From the NCBI GenBank assembly GCA_938028565.1, contig CALIZS010000052.1:1-6306 (forward strand): a stretch of DNA of 6,306 nucleotides, written 5' to 3'. Position numbers and translations under genes: made by a program. Each line of letters starts with the position of its first letter. Position 1 is the stretch's first letter. The notes beneath the pieces were generated by a model. That model did not search any database. It saw nothing but the letters and a program-made list of their open reading frames with translations, and was not told the DNA's origin. Below are positions 1 to 5,319 of the stretch, in pieces. The DNA is from an uncultured Atopobium sp. (lineage in GTDB: Bacteria; Actinomycetota; Coriobacteriia; Coriobacteriales; Atopobiaceae).

Positions 1-225
1 GACGCTGTTGCAACTGATAACGACACAATCCAGCTCACTATTACTGTTGCAGAGGATGAGACTCCAGAGACTCCTTCCACTCCAACTAAGCCATCTAAGA
101 AAAAGAAGCAGAAGACTCCATACACCGGAGATGTTTCTGCTGCAGCACCTTTTACTGCACTTCTCGCTGGTATGACCGCTGTAATGACTTCACTTGGCAT
201 TACTAAGCGTCGTAAGAATAAGTAA
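1..225 (+). CDS. C-terminal part of a sortase-anchored surface protein (5' end outside window)
   Basis: Frame 1 is open from the first base to TAA at 223-225 and gives 74 residues. The fragment starts with the end of a beta-rich region (TIQLTITVAEDE), followed by a Pro/Thr/Glu-rich spacer and a Lys-rich stretch. It ends with a cell-wall sorting signal: TPYTG at fragment residues 39-43 (bases 115-129), a hydrophobic segment of about 20 residues (roughly 47-67) and the basic tail KRRKNK. This is the standard order for sortase substrates, in which the enzyme cleaves between Thr and Gly and links the protein to peptidoglycan or to another pilin. The pentapeptide is not canonical LPXTG, since Thr replaces Leu at the first position. 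The next gene also encodes an anchored protein, and the 44-base gap shows no terminator, so the two are likely one operon. The nature of the N-terminal region cannot be known from this window. Confidence 0.9.
   Translation, partial: DAVATDNDTIQLTITVAEDETPETPSTPTKPSKKKKQKTPYTGDVSAAAPFTALLAGMTAVMTSLGITKRRKNK
115..219 (+). other. Cell-wall sorting signal, variant TPYTG
   Basis: The coded peptide has TPYTG followed by Asp, then a hydrophobic stretch rich in Ala, Leu, Met and Thr, then Lys-Arg-Arg-Lys. The architecture matches LPXTG anchors and the tail resembles that of the next gene, which uses the canonical LPDTG. Whether the housekeeping sortase or a dedicated one processes it cannot be seen. 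Confidence 0.82.
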
Positions 226-247
226 GAAAGAAAGTGATTAGTTCTGT

Positions 248-257
248 ATCGCTCTAG
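248..257 (+). repeat. Left copy of 10-base inverted repeat bracketing the adhesin gene
   Basis: ATCGCTCTAG at 248-257 is the exact reverse complement of CTAGAGCGAT at 4714-4723. The left copy ends 12 bases before the start codon, and the right copy begins 10 bases after the stop codon. It may be coincidence or a recombination site; see findings. Confidence 0.4.
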
Positions 258-259
258 TT

Positions 260-263
260 AGGA
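260..263 (+). promoter_or_regulatory. Ribosome binding site of the 1477-residue surface protein
   Basis: AGGA ends six bases before the ATG at 270. It is a modest Shine-Dalgarno match, but the spacing is good and the ATG is followed at once by a convincing signal peptide, which supports this start. Confidence 0.6.
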
Positions 264-269
264 TGTGCT

Positions 270-362
270 ATGAAAAGTAAGGCAAGGATTGTAGCGGGGT
301 TGCTTTTAGCTGCCGTTGCATTCGTCGCAGCGTTGCTGCCCAACCTTAGCGTGGCTTACGCA
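270..362 (+). other. Signal peptide of the surface protein
   Basis: Residues 1-31 have a Lys/Arg-containing start, a Leu/Ala/Val hydrophobic core, a Pro-Asn turn and an AYA motif just before Glu-Asp. This is a classical signal peptidase I site. It directs Sec export before sortase anchoring. Confidence 0.88.
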
Positions 363-3300
363 GAAGACACCACAGGTCTTCAAATCAATGCTCTGAGTAT
401 TGAAGATGCGTCGACTCATGCCCAAATTGCTGACCTTCTTGCAGGTCAAACCCCTGCTCTGAAGGCAGGAGTCACCTACGCCCTGAATGTTGGCTACACA
501 ATCCCTGCATCATTGCAGTTCTCCCCAACGTACCTCAACGTGAGGTTTGGAGACGGACTCTATGTCACAGGTCTTCCAGGCGCAACGTTTACCGTTGGTG
601 GCATCTCAAACACCAGTTTCTCTAACCTGGTTACCACACCTACAGGAACGGGAACCCTTCCTTACGGCTATCCTGGCGCAAGTTCCGAGAAGAACCGCAG
701 TGGTGATCTGGTCTACATGACCAATAACGGCCTTACCCAGGTTTCTTCCAGGGGAGAAATTCAGTTCAAGCTTGACGATGCTGTTGAGAACCAGAGCGCA
801 AGCCAGGTTATCGCAAATGCAATTCGTGTTAGCTTGAGCACCGCTGCAACACAAAACATTGATCCACATACCTCATCTGTTACTGCAGCTGACGCCATGA
901 CCTACGGCTTCTGGGCTGATCAGTCTACTGAGGTTATATCTAAGGGAGGCACTACCTCTACCCTTCAGGTATCTGCAACAGGTTCCAAGGTGCTTACTGA
1001 AGCAAACAGCAAAACTACGGTTCAGGTTGTCTACCCAAGCGATACGGAGCTTGTTGGTGTTAACGAGACAAGCCTCTACAACACTGCCGGAACCATTGTT
1101 TCTACTACCGACGACGGCACCAATAAGACAACAACAGTAGAGTGGAACGAGCCAGGCTCTTACGCAGGTACCCCAACCTTTAAGCCACAGATTAAGGTTC
1201 CTGCTTCAAGCACCAGACCTAACAACTCAACCTTTAACGTCACCATTAAGAACCTTACTATGTCCGTTTGGAATGACACTCCAAACGTCAACCGTACCTC
1301 CGCAAACGCTTCTTCTACTCTTACGGTTACCGTAATTGACGGTCTTAACCCAGAGCGTCTTACCACACACGCTCTTGTCGACACAGCTCCTAACTGGGCA
1401 TACAAGAAAAACGATACCTACAACGTTCGTCTTGGCACCTACCTCATCAAGAACGAGCTCTCCACAGACACCGCTCCAAAGACGCTCGAGATGACCATCG
1501 ACCAGAACCAGACCGCTATCATCCGTGGCGTCACCATCCCTTACAAGGCTGGTATGACCTATGGTCCAATCCACTGGACCGCATCGGACGGTACGAGTGG
1601 AACTGCTGATCCAAGCATTCTGCGCACCTCTGGTGTCTCCGCACTTATTACCAACACTGCCCTTGGCCTTGATATCAATACCTCCATCACTTCCATCAAG
1701 GTTGACCTCGGTCCAATTCTTGGCGGATACGATGGCATTAGGCCAATGAGCGATCTTCTCGATACATGGAATCCAAACAACAAGCATGTCACTGACGAGT
1801 TCTACGGCTGGAGCTACATCTCCAATGGCGTTTATGGCTCTTGGAAGAAGGGCACTAACGCCGACGTTGTCACTAACGTCAAGCTCTACGACACCGGTAC
1901 CACTCCTGACGCAGGCGTTACGCTGACCGCTAAGTCCGGCGCGCCTAAGGTTCTTAACGGCGTTGGTAGCATCGATAAGACCCAGATTAACGGCGGCGAG
2001 ACCTTCAAGATTTCTGGTCGCATCGACGACGCTAACTGGGACTGGAACCCTCTTCAGGAGCCAGTGCTCTACGTCATCATGCCTGAGGGCTTTACCTACA
2101 GCAACCTCACCGTTTCCAATGGCACGCTCAGCGCTCCTGAGTTTGTAGGAACGTACGATAAGGACGGCGTAGCTGTTAAGGTTTGGAAGTACACCATTGA
2201 TGTTGGCGACGAGACTCGCGGTCAGTATCAGCCAGACTTTACCAGCAAGAACATGACTCTGAGCATGGATGTCCACACCACCGATCTTGCAGGCAAGGGC
2301 ATCTATCACATCAACGATTTTGTTGGCATTACCACCAAAGACTTCAAGGAGATTGGTGCCCAAATTAAGTCTGAGCACTGGGACCGTAGCAACTGGAACA
2401 CTTCCCAGTACACCAGCCTGTTTGGCAACAGCGTCAACTCTGGCGAGACTATGGTTTCTCTCTCCGAGCGCCCTGGTATTAACATTGCACAGGCATCTGC
2501 TATTGCCGCTGCATCTACCCTTTCTGTAAAGGATGCCGTCTCTGGAACCGTAACTGATTACACATACGACTCCGCTAATCCAGGCGCAACTACCCCTGTT
2601 ATGCAGCGCGATGACACCGCAACTGTTCACATTGCTGTCCGCAATAACACGGGTAACACCGCAAATACCACACAGCTGTTTGTTCCACTGCTTTCCAAGT
2701 CTGTAAACCGTGGCGCTGGCATCAATCCAGAAGGTGCAACCCAGCTTCCTCTGACACTTGAGGGCGTAAGCTCTTCTTCCAACTTCTCTTACCAGTACAT
2801 CAAGCTGAACCCTGGTGTTACCTACACTGCAAACCATGCTCCACAGCCTGGCGACTACACCGTAGTCACCAATCCTGCTGAGGCCGACATGGTGCTGTTT
2901 ACTTCAACGCACGCACTTGCTGCAAATAGCGGCGGCTTTGTTGACGTCACGTATAAGGTTGCCGACAACGTTGACGCTTCCTACGACGGTAAGCGCAGCG
3001 TATTCAGCAGCGTTCTTGACTACGACATTGCTGGCAACCACTCCACTCGTACCCTCTCCACTCACGCTCTGAGCTATGCAGGCATTGACCTCAAGATCAA
3101 TAAGGTCTGGGACGATAACAACAATGCAGCTGGTAAGCGCCCATCCACAACTGACTTTGGTGCCAACAATCTGGTTCTCTCTAACGATAAGAACCTTGAT
3201 ACCAGTACCATCACCCCAACAGTTACCGATAATGGCAATAACACCTACACCATTGTCTACAAGGGTCTTCGTAAGTACGTAGACAATACTGCTGCTGATA

Positions 3301-4703
3301 CTGTTTCGTACACCATCACCGAGAACGTTCCTAATTCCTACGTTTCAACTAGAAGTAGTATTTCTCGCGTTGAGCAGTACACCACCACTCAGTCGCTGGT
3401 AAATGTCTACAATGTCAGGCCTGTTATTGTGACGCCATCCGTTACCAAGATTGTCGAGGGTGATTACCCAGATGTTCCTACACCTGGACAGCCTTCACCT
3501 GCGTCTCTGGTTAATTCTTACCTGAGCACAAGTAACGCTAGCGCAGCGGGCACCGCAAGCACTGCAAGCGCGACAAGCGCCGACGACACTGCAAGCGGCA
3601 GCTTTGCCGAGAGCCTAATCAACAACTTCCTGGCAAACGGCTCTGAAGATGAGGGCGACGCTCCTAACGTCTTTATCTTTGAGATGACACGCCTTGATCC
3701 ATCCAGCCCAATGCCTGAGGGATCTACCGGCAATACCGCTCGTACACGCAGGCTTCTTGGTGGCGACGCCGTATTCCACAACATCACCTTCACTCAGCCT
3801 GGTACCTACGTGTACACCATCAAAGAGGTTACCGGCACCCAGAACATCCAGTACGATCAGAGCGTCTACACCGTTACCTATAATGTTGCTGACGACGGTA
3901 CTGGCCAGCTTGAGGCAACACGTACTATGACCAAGACTGATGAGGACGGAAACGTTACTACCGTTGACCTTGGCGAGTATAACGATGCAACAGGCGCTGT
4001 CTTTACTAATGTCTATCCTGATCCACTGCCAGCCAGGGACTATCCAGTTGTCCAGAAGGTTGTTACTGGTAACGCACCAGATGCTCCAACCGACTATCCA
4101 TCAGTTCTCCCCGACGACAACGGCGGCAACCCTCGCACTGCAACAACTCAGGATGTCTTCAAGTTCACGCTCACCCGCAACGATCCTTCCTACCCAATGC
4201 CAAACAACGCAACAACAGATAGTGTTGAGACTTCTGTTGCAGTTTCTGGCGATAATAACTTCGGTGAGCTAGTCTTTTCTCAGCCTGGCACCTATGTTTA
4301 CACCATCAAAGAGGTTACCGGCACTAACCAGAGGGTTACTTACGACAAGTCCGTCTACACCCTCACCTACACCGTCTTTAAGAATGATGATGGTGAGCTT
4401 GATTTCACCTACCACATTACTAAGACCGCTGAAGATGGAACCGTAACAGAGATTGATCAGTGCGAGTGTAGAAGCACGCCTCCTCTGGTATTCACAAACG
4501 ACTATCCAGAGCCTGAGCCTCAGCCAACACCAGATCCTGAGCCAACTCCTAGCCCTGATCCACACAAGCCTTCTAAGACTAAGAAGAAGCGCGTTCTGCC
4601 AGACACCGGCGATGTCGCTGAGCTTGTAATTGCTTCTGTTGGCATGGTTGCTTCTGGCATCACTGCTCTCGGCTTTGCACTAAGGACCCGCAAGCAGAAG
4701 TAA
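270..4703 (+). CDS. Large LPXTG-anchored adhesin or pilin-like protein with CnaB and tandem FctA-type isopeptide domains
   Basis: The complete 1477-residue protein starts with a Sec signal peptide: basic MKSKAR, a hydrophobic core, and probable cleavage after AYA at residue 31. Residues 32 to about 930 form a beta-rich, Thr/Ser/Asn-rich stalk without a family I can name. Stretches near 570-690 and 750-920 resemble the immunoglobulin-like repeats of Gram-positive adhesins. A CnaB-like domain follows (about 940-1050), with Lys945 in NKVWDD, Glu1018 in YTITE and Asn1045 in LVNVY. Two FctA/Spy0128-like domains come next, at about 1055-1250 (Lys1060, Glu1186, Asn1247) and 1258-1413 (Lys1263, Glu1348, Asn1410). 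These are the residues expected to form Lys-Asn isopeptide bonds. A Pro-rich spacer, LPDTG (1443-1447), a hydrophobic segment and a basic tail finish the protein. The role is surface attachment, as a pilus subunit or a single-chain adhesin. No sortase gene is visible to settle which. Domain 1 carries a low-complexity insert. The only cysteines I find are Cys1398 and Cys1400. Confidence 0.93.
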   Translation: MKSKARIVAGLLLAAVAFVAALLPNLSVAYAEDTTGLQINALSIEDASTHAQIADLLAGQTPALKAGVTYALNVGYTIPASLQFSPTYLNVRFGDGLYVTGLPGATFTVGGISNTSFSNLVTTPTGTGTLPYGYPGASSEKNRSGDLVYMTNNGLTQVSSRGEIQFKLDDAVENQSASQVIANAIRVSLSTAATQNIDPHTSSVTAADAMTYGFWADQSTEVISKGGTTSTLQVSATGSKVLTEANSKTTVQVVYPSDTELVGVNETSLYNTAGTIVSTTDDGTNKTTTVEWNEPGSYAGTPTFKPQIKVPASSTRPNNSTFNVTIKNLTMSVWNDTPNVNRTSANASSTLTVTVIDGLNPERLTTHALVDTAPNWAYKKNDTYNVRLGTYLIKNELSTDTAPKTLEMTIDQNQTAIIRGVTIPYKAGMTYGPIHWTASDGTSGTADPSILRTSGVSALITNTALGLDINTSITSIKVDLGPILGGYDGIRPMSDLLDTWNPNNKHVTDEFYGWSYISNGVYGSWKKGTNADVVTNVKLYDTGTTPDAGVTLTAKSGAPKVLNGVGSIDKTQINGGETFKISGRIDDANWDWNPLQEPVLYVIMPEGFTYSNLTVSNGTLSAPEFVGTYDKDGVAVKVWKYTIDVGDETRGQYQPDFTSKNMTLSMDVHTTDLAGKGIYHINDFVGITTKDFKEIGAQIKSEHWDRSNWNTSQYTSLFGNSVNSGETMVSLSERPGINIAQASAIAAASTLSVKDAVSGTVTDYTYDSANPGATTPVMQRDDTATVHIAVRNNTGNTANTTQLFVPLLSKSVNRGAGINPEGATQLPLTLEGVSSSSNFSYQYIKLNPGVTYTANHAPQPGDYTVVTNPAEADMVLFTSTHALAANSGGFVDVTYKVADNVDASYDGKRSVFSSVLDYDIAGNHSTRTLSTHALSYAGIDLKINKVWDDNNNAAGKRPSTTDFGANNLVLSNDKNLDTSTITPTVTDNGNNTYTIVYKGLRKYVDNTAADTVSYTITENVPNSYVSTRSSISRVEQYTTTQSLVNVYNVRPVIVTPSVTKIVEGDYPDVPTPGQPSPASLVNSYLSTSNASAAGTASTASATSADDTASGSFAESLINNFLANGSEDEGDAPNVFIFEMTRLDPSSPMPEGSTGNTARTRRLLGGDAVFHNITFTQPGTYVYTIKEVTGTQNIQYDQSVYTVTYNVADDGTGQLEATRTMTKTDEDGNVTTVDLGEYNDATGAVFTNVYPDPLPARDYPVVQKVVTGNAPDAPTDYPSVLPDDNGGNPRTATTQDVFKFTLTRNDPSYPMPNNATTDSVETSVAVSGDNNFGELVFSQPGTYVYTIKEVTGTNQRVTYDKSVYTLTYTVFKNDDGELDFTYHITKTAEDGTVTEIDQCECRSTPPLVFTNDYPEPEPQPTPDPEPTPSPDPHKPSKTKKKRVLPDTGDVAELVIASVGMVASGITALGFALRTRKQK
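3081..3419 (+). other. CnaB-like isopeptide domain (coding segment)
   Basis: Residues about 938-1050 begin with IDLKINKVWDD and a nearby GKRP, the usual opening of CnaB-type domains. YTITENVPNSY with Glu1018 lies towards the end, and LVNVYN closes the domain. Lys945, Glu1018 and Asn1045 fit the Lys, Glu and Asn arrangement of self-forming isopeptide bonds. The assignment rests on motif recognition; no structure or profile was run. Confidence 0.7.
3447..4010 (+). other. First FctA/Spy0128-like isopeptide domain, with insert
   Basis: The domain begins at Lys1060 in VTKIVEG, contains the Glu1186 motif YTIKEVTG and ends with Asn1247 in FTNVYP. These are the three landmark positions of the streptococcal pilin isopeptide family. 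Between the Lys strand and the VFIFEMTRLDP strand it carries about 45 extra residues that the second copy lacks. Confidence 0.8.
3504..3632 (+). repeat. Low-complexity Ser/Ala/Thr insert in FctA-like domain 1
   Basis: Residues 1086-1111 are almost only Ser, Ala, Thr, Gly and Asp, written mostly with AGC and GCA codons, so GCAAGC-like units recur (3543-3602). The segment is flanked by two related peptides, SLVNSYL (1079-1085) and SLINNFL (1115-1121). The second isopeptide domain has no counterpart. It is probably a flexible loop or a slippage-prone expansion. Confidence 0.7.
3795..4324 (+). repeat. Direct repeat within the two FctA-like domains
   Basis: The 26 bases at 3813-3838 recur exactly at 4299-4324, in the same frame and 486 bases apart. 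The similarity extends upstream through the QPGTYVYTIKEVTG coding segment, starting at 3795 and 4281, with a few silent differences. Identical DNA within otherwise diverged copies suggests recent homogenisation or strong constraint. Such a pair could also recombine to delete or add one domain. Confidence 0.85.
4056..4499 (+). other. Second FctA/Spy0128-like isopeptide domain
   Basis: It runs from Lys1263 in VQKVVTG through VFKFTLTRNDP and YTIKEVTG (Glu1348) to Asn1410 in FTNDYP. It is a clear duplicate of the preceding domain. The segment around YTIKEVTG is conserved at DNA level at a 486-base (162-residue) offset. Cys1398 and Cys1400 sit just before the last strand. Confidence 0.83.
4503..4589 (+). 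other. Pro-rich wall-spanning spacer (coding segment)
   Basis: Residues about 1412-1440 consist of PE, PQ, PT, PD and PS dipeptides followed by KPSKTKKKR, just before LPDTG. Such spacers usually cross the peptidoglycan layer in anchored proteins. Confidence 0.75.
4596..4700 (+). other. Cell-wall sorting signal, LPDTG
   Basis: LPDTG at residues 1443-1447 is followed by a hydrophobic span (about 1450-1471) and the basic end RTRKQK. It is a canonical sortase signal, cleaved between Thr and Gly. Confidence 0.93.
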
Positions 4704-4713
4704 GATTCAACTG

Positions 4714-4723
4714 CTAGAGCGAT
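4714..4723 (-). repeat. Right copy of 10-base inverted repeat bracketing the adhesin gene
   Basis: CTAGAGCGAT here matches the inverse of 248-257 over all ten bases. Neither end extends further. The surrounding bases 4704-4756 contain no gene. Confidence 0.4.
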
Positions 4724-4734
4724 CTTCTCGCACA

Positions 4735-4756
4735 CAAAAACAGCCGCCTTCACAAG
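4735..4756 (+). terminator. Possible left half of the former adhesin terminator, cut by the insertion sequence
   Basis: ACAAAAACAGCCGCCTTCAC lies 32 bases after the stop codon. It looks like the A-rich side and ascending arm of a bidirectional rho-independent terminator. The expected partner (a GGCGGC-type arm followed by T residues) is absent; the insertion sequence starts at 4757. Beyond the right end of the element, GAGGG followed by TTTTGCTTTT (from 6218) could pair with CCTTC at 4747-4751 with one wobble. A weak split terminator is therefore possible. Confidence 0.3.
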
Positions 4757-4780
4757 TGAACTGCCTCCCATTTCTTGGAC
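4757..4780 (+). repeat. Left terminal inverted repeat (IRL)
   Basis: The repeat begins TGAACTGC and ends CTTGGAC. It matches the reverse complement of 6187-6210 at 20 of 24 positions. The differences are position 9 (C against G) and positions 15-17 (TTT against AAA). The inner part also forms the left arm of the hairpin at 4763-4796. Confidence 0.9.
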
Positions 4781-4801
4781 ATAAGAAATGGGAGGCTTTT
4801 T
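4763..4801 (+). terminator. Left-end terminator hairpin that also sequesters the orfA ribosome binding site
   Basis: GCCTCCCATTTCTT (4763-4776) pairs perfectly with AAGAAATGGGAGGC (4783-4796) across the six-base loop GGACAT, and TTTTT follows (4797-4801). This is a strong intrinsic terminator for transcripts entering from the left, including those of the adhesin gene. The GGGAGG that serves orfA lies inside the right arm, so any read-through RNA would fold its ribosome binding site shut. A transcript starting within the hairpin would lack the left arm and leave the site free. Confidence 0.8.
4790..4795 (+). promoter_or_regulatory. Strong ribosome binding site of orfA
   Basis: GGGAGG ends six bases before ATG 4802. 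This decides the start: the upstream in-frame TTG at 4775 has no such site and lies inside the terminal repeat. Confidence 0.8.
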
Positions 4802-5299
4802 ATGCGTATGGATTGTAGGGTAAAGTACGATGTAGAGGTGAGGAGAAAGGCATCAGAGCTCTTTGCTTCCGGTATGGGATCTTGTACGGTTGCAAGTACT
4901 CTTTCTGTTTCACTCTCAGCTGTAAAAACATGGCACTATATATACCACGCGTTTGGAAGCGAGGTGCTACTGACCATGGATGGCAAGCAAGCTCCCTATA
5001 CCTACGAGCAAAAAGTTGCTGCAGCAAGAGCTGTCGTTGAGGGTGGCATGACAAGGACTGAGGCAATGGCCAAGTTTAAGATTATGTCGCTGGCACCACT
5101 TAAGAGCTGGTGCAAGCTCTATCGTACAGGTGGCGCAGAGGCTCTTAAGCCAAAACCAAAAGGAAGACCTAAAGGCTCTACGTCCAAGCCACAGAAACGC
5201 ACCCGCGAGCAGGAACTTGAGGAGCGCTGCCGCAGGCTCGAGACCGAGGTAGCCTACTTAAAAAAATTGCGCGCCCTGGTCGAGAAAGACGAGCTCTGA
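4802..5299 (+). CDS. IS3-family (IS150 group) OrfA, DNA-binding transposase subunit
   Basis: The 165-residue protein starts at ATG 4802, chosen for the strong ribosome binding site just ahead. OrfA proteins of this family bind the terminal repeats and regulate or assist transposition. Two helix-turn-helix-like segments are visible: residues about 8-45 (VRRKASELFASG with SAVKTWHYIYHAFG) and about 60-100 (VAAARAVVEGGMTRTEA with LKSWCKLYRTGG). A basic linker follows (KPKPKGRPKGS). A C-terminal coiled coil with Leu139, Leu146 and Leu153 at seven-residue spacing should allow multimerisation. The zipper ends at the A7 slippery site, so ribosomes either finish OrfA (LRALVEKDEL, TGA at 5297-5299) or shift into orfB. 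The length fits IS150-type OrfA. Confidence 0.92.
   Translation: MRMDCRVKYDVEVRRKASELFASGMGSCTVASTLSVSLSAVKTWHYIYHAFGSEVLLTMDGKQAPYTYEQKVAAARAVVEGGMTRTEAMAKFKIMSLAPLKSWCKLYRTGGAEALKPKPKGRPKGSTSKPQKRTREQELEERCRRLETEVAYLKKLRALVEKDEL
5260..5266 (+). promoter_or_regulatory. Programmed -1 frameshift slippery heptamer
   Basis: Seven A residues are in the phase A-AAA-AAA relative to orfA, which is the canonical X-XXY-YYZ arrangement; the zero-frame codons are Lys-Lys. Tandem slippage by -1 places ribosomes in the orfB frame. That frame is open from here through GTG 5320 to 6171 and reads KKIARPGRERRALTG at the joint. Confidence 0.87.
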
Positions 5300-5305
5300 C
5301 CGGGG
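5274..5305 (+). promoter_or_regulatory. Stem-loop stimulating the -1 frameshift
   Basis: CCCTGGTC (5274-5281) pairs with GACCGGGG (5298-5305) over eight pairs with one G-U. GAG (5282-5284) pairs with CTC (5294-5296) above a one-base bulge, leaving a nine-base loop. The stem starts seven bases after the slippery heptamer, within the distance usual for -1 frameshift stimulators. It also overlaps the orfA stop codon. Confidence 0.7.
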
Positions 5306-5319
5306 TAAAGGCTGAGGTT

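Noticed and set aside
226..269. Promoter or terminator between the two surface-protein genes
   Set aside because: I see no -35/-10 pair and no hairpin with a T tract in these 44 bases.
1227..2837. A 536-residue open frame on the minus strand inside the adhesin gene
   Set aside because: It lies fully antisense to a well-supported gene. Its protein is compositionally odd, with many Cys, Val, Gly and Arg and no recognisable domain or signal. It is best explained by plus-strand codon bias that avoids the complements of stop codons.
4749..4760. TTCAC-AA-GTGAA palindrome across the left IS junction
   Set aside because: It has only five pairs, uses the terminal bases of the element plus flank, and does not extend. 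It is likely accidental, or at most a target preference.
4775..4801. Upstream TTG start for orfA, adding nine residues
   Set aside because: It sits inside the left terminal repeat and hairpin, without a ribosome binding site. ATG 4802 has GGGAGG at ideal spacing.
4775..4806. TTGGAC as a -35 box for an internal orfA promoter
   Set aside because: No -10 hexamer at suitable distance is visible, and the start would fall within the coding region. A junction promoter formed in the IS circle is possible but cannot be seen in this arrangement.
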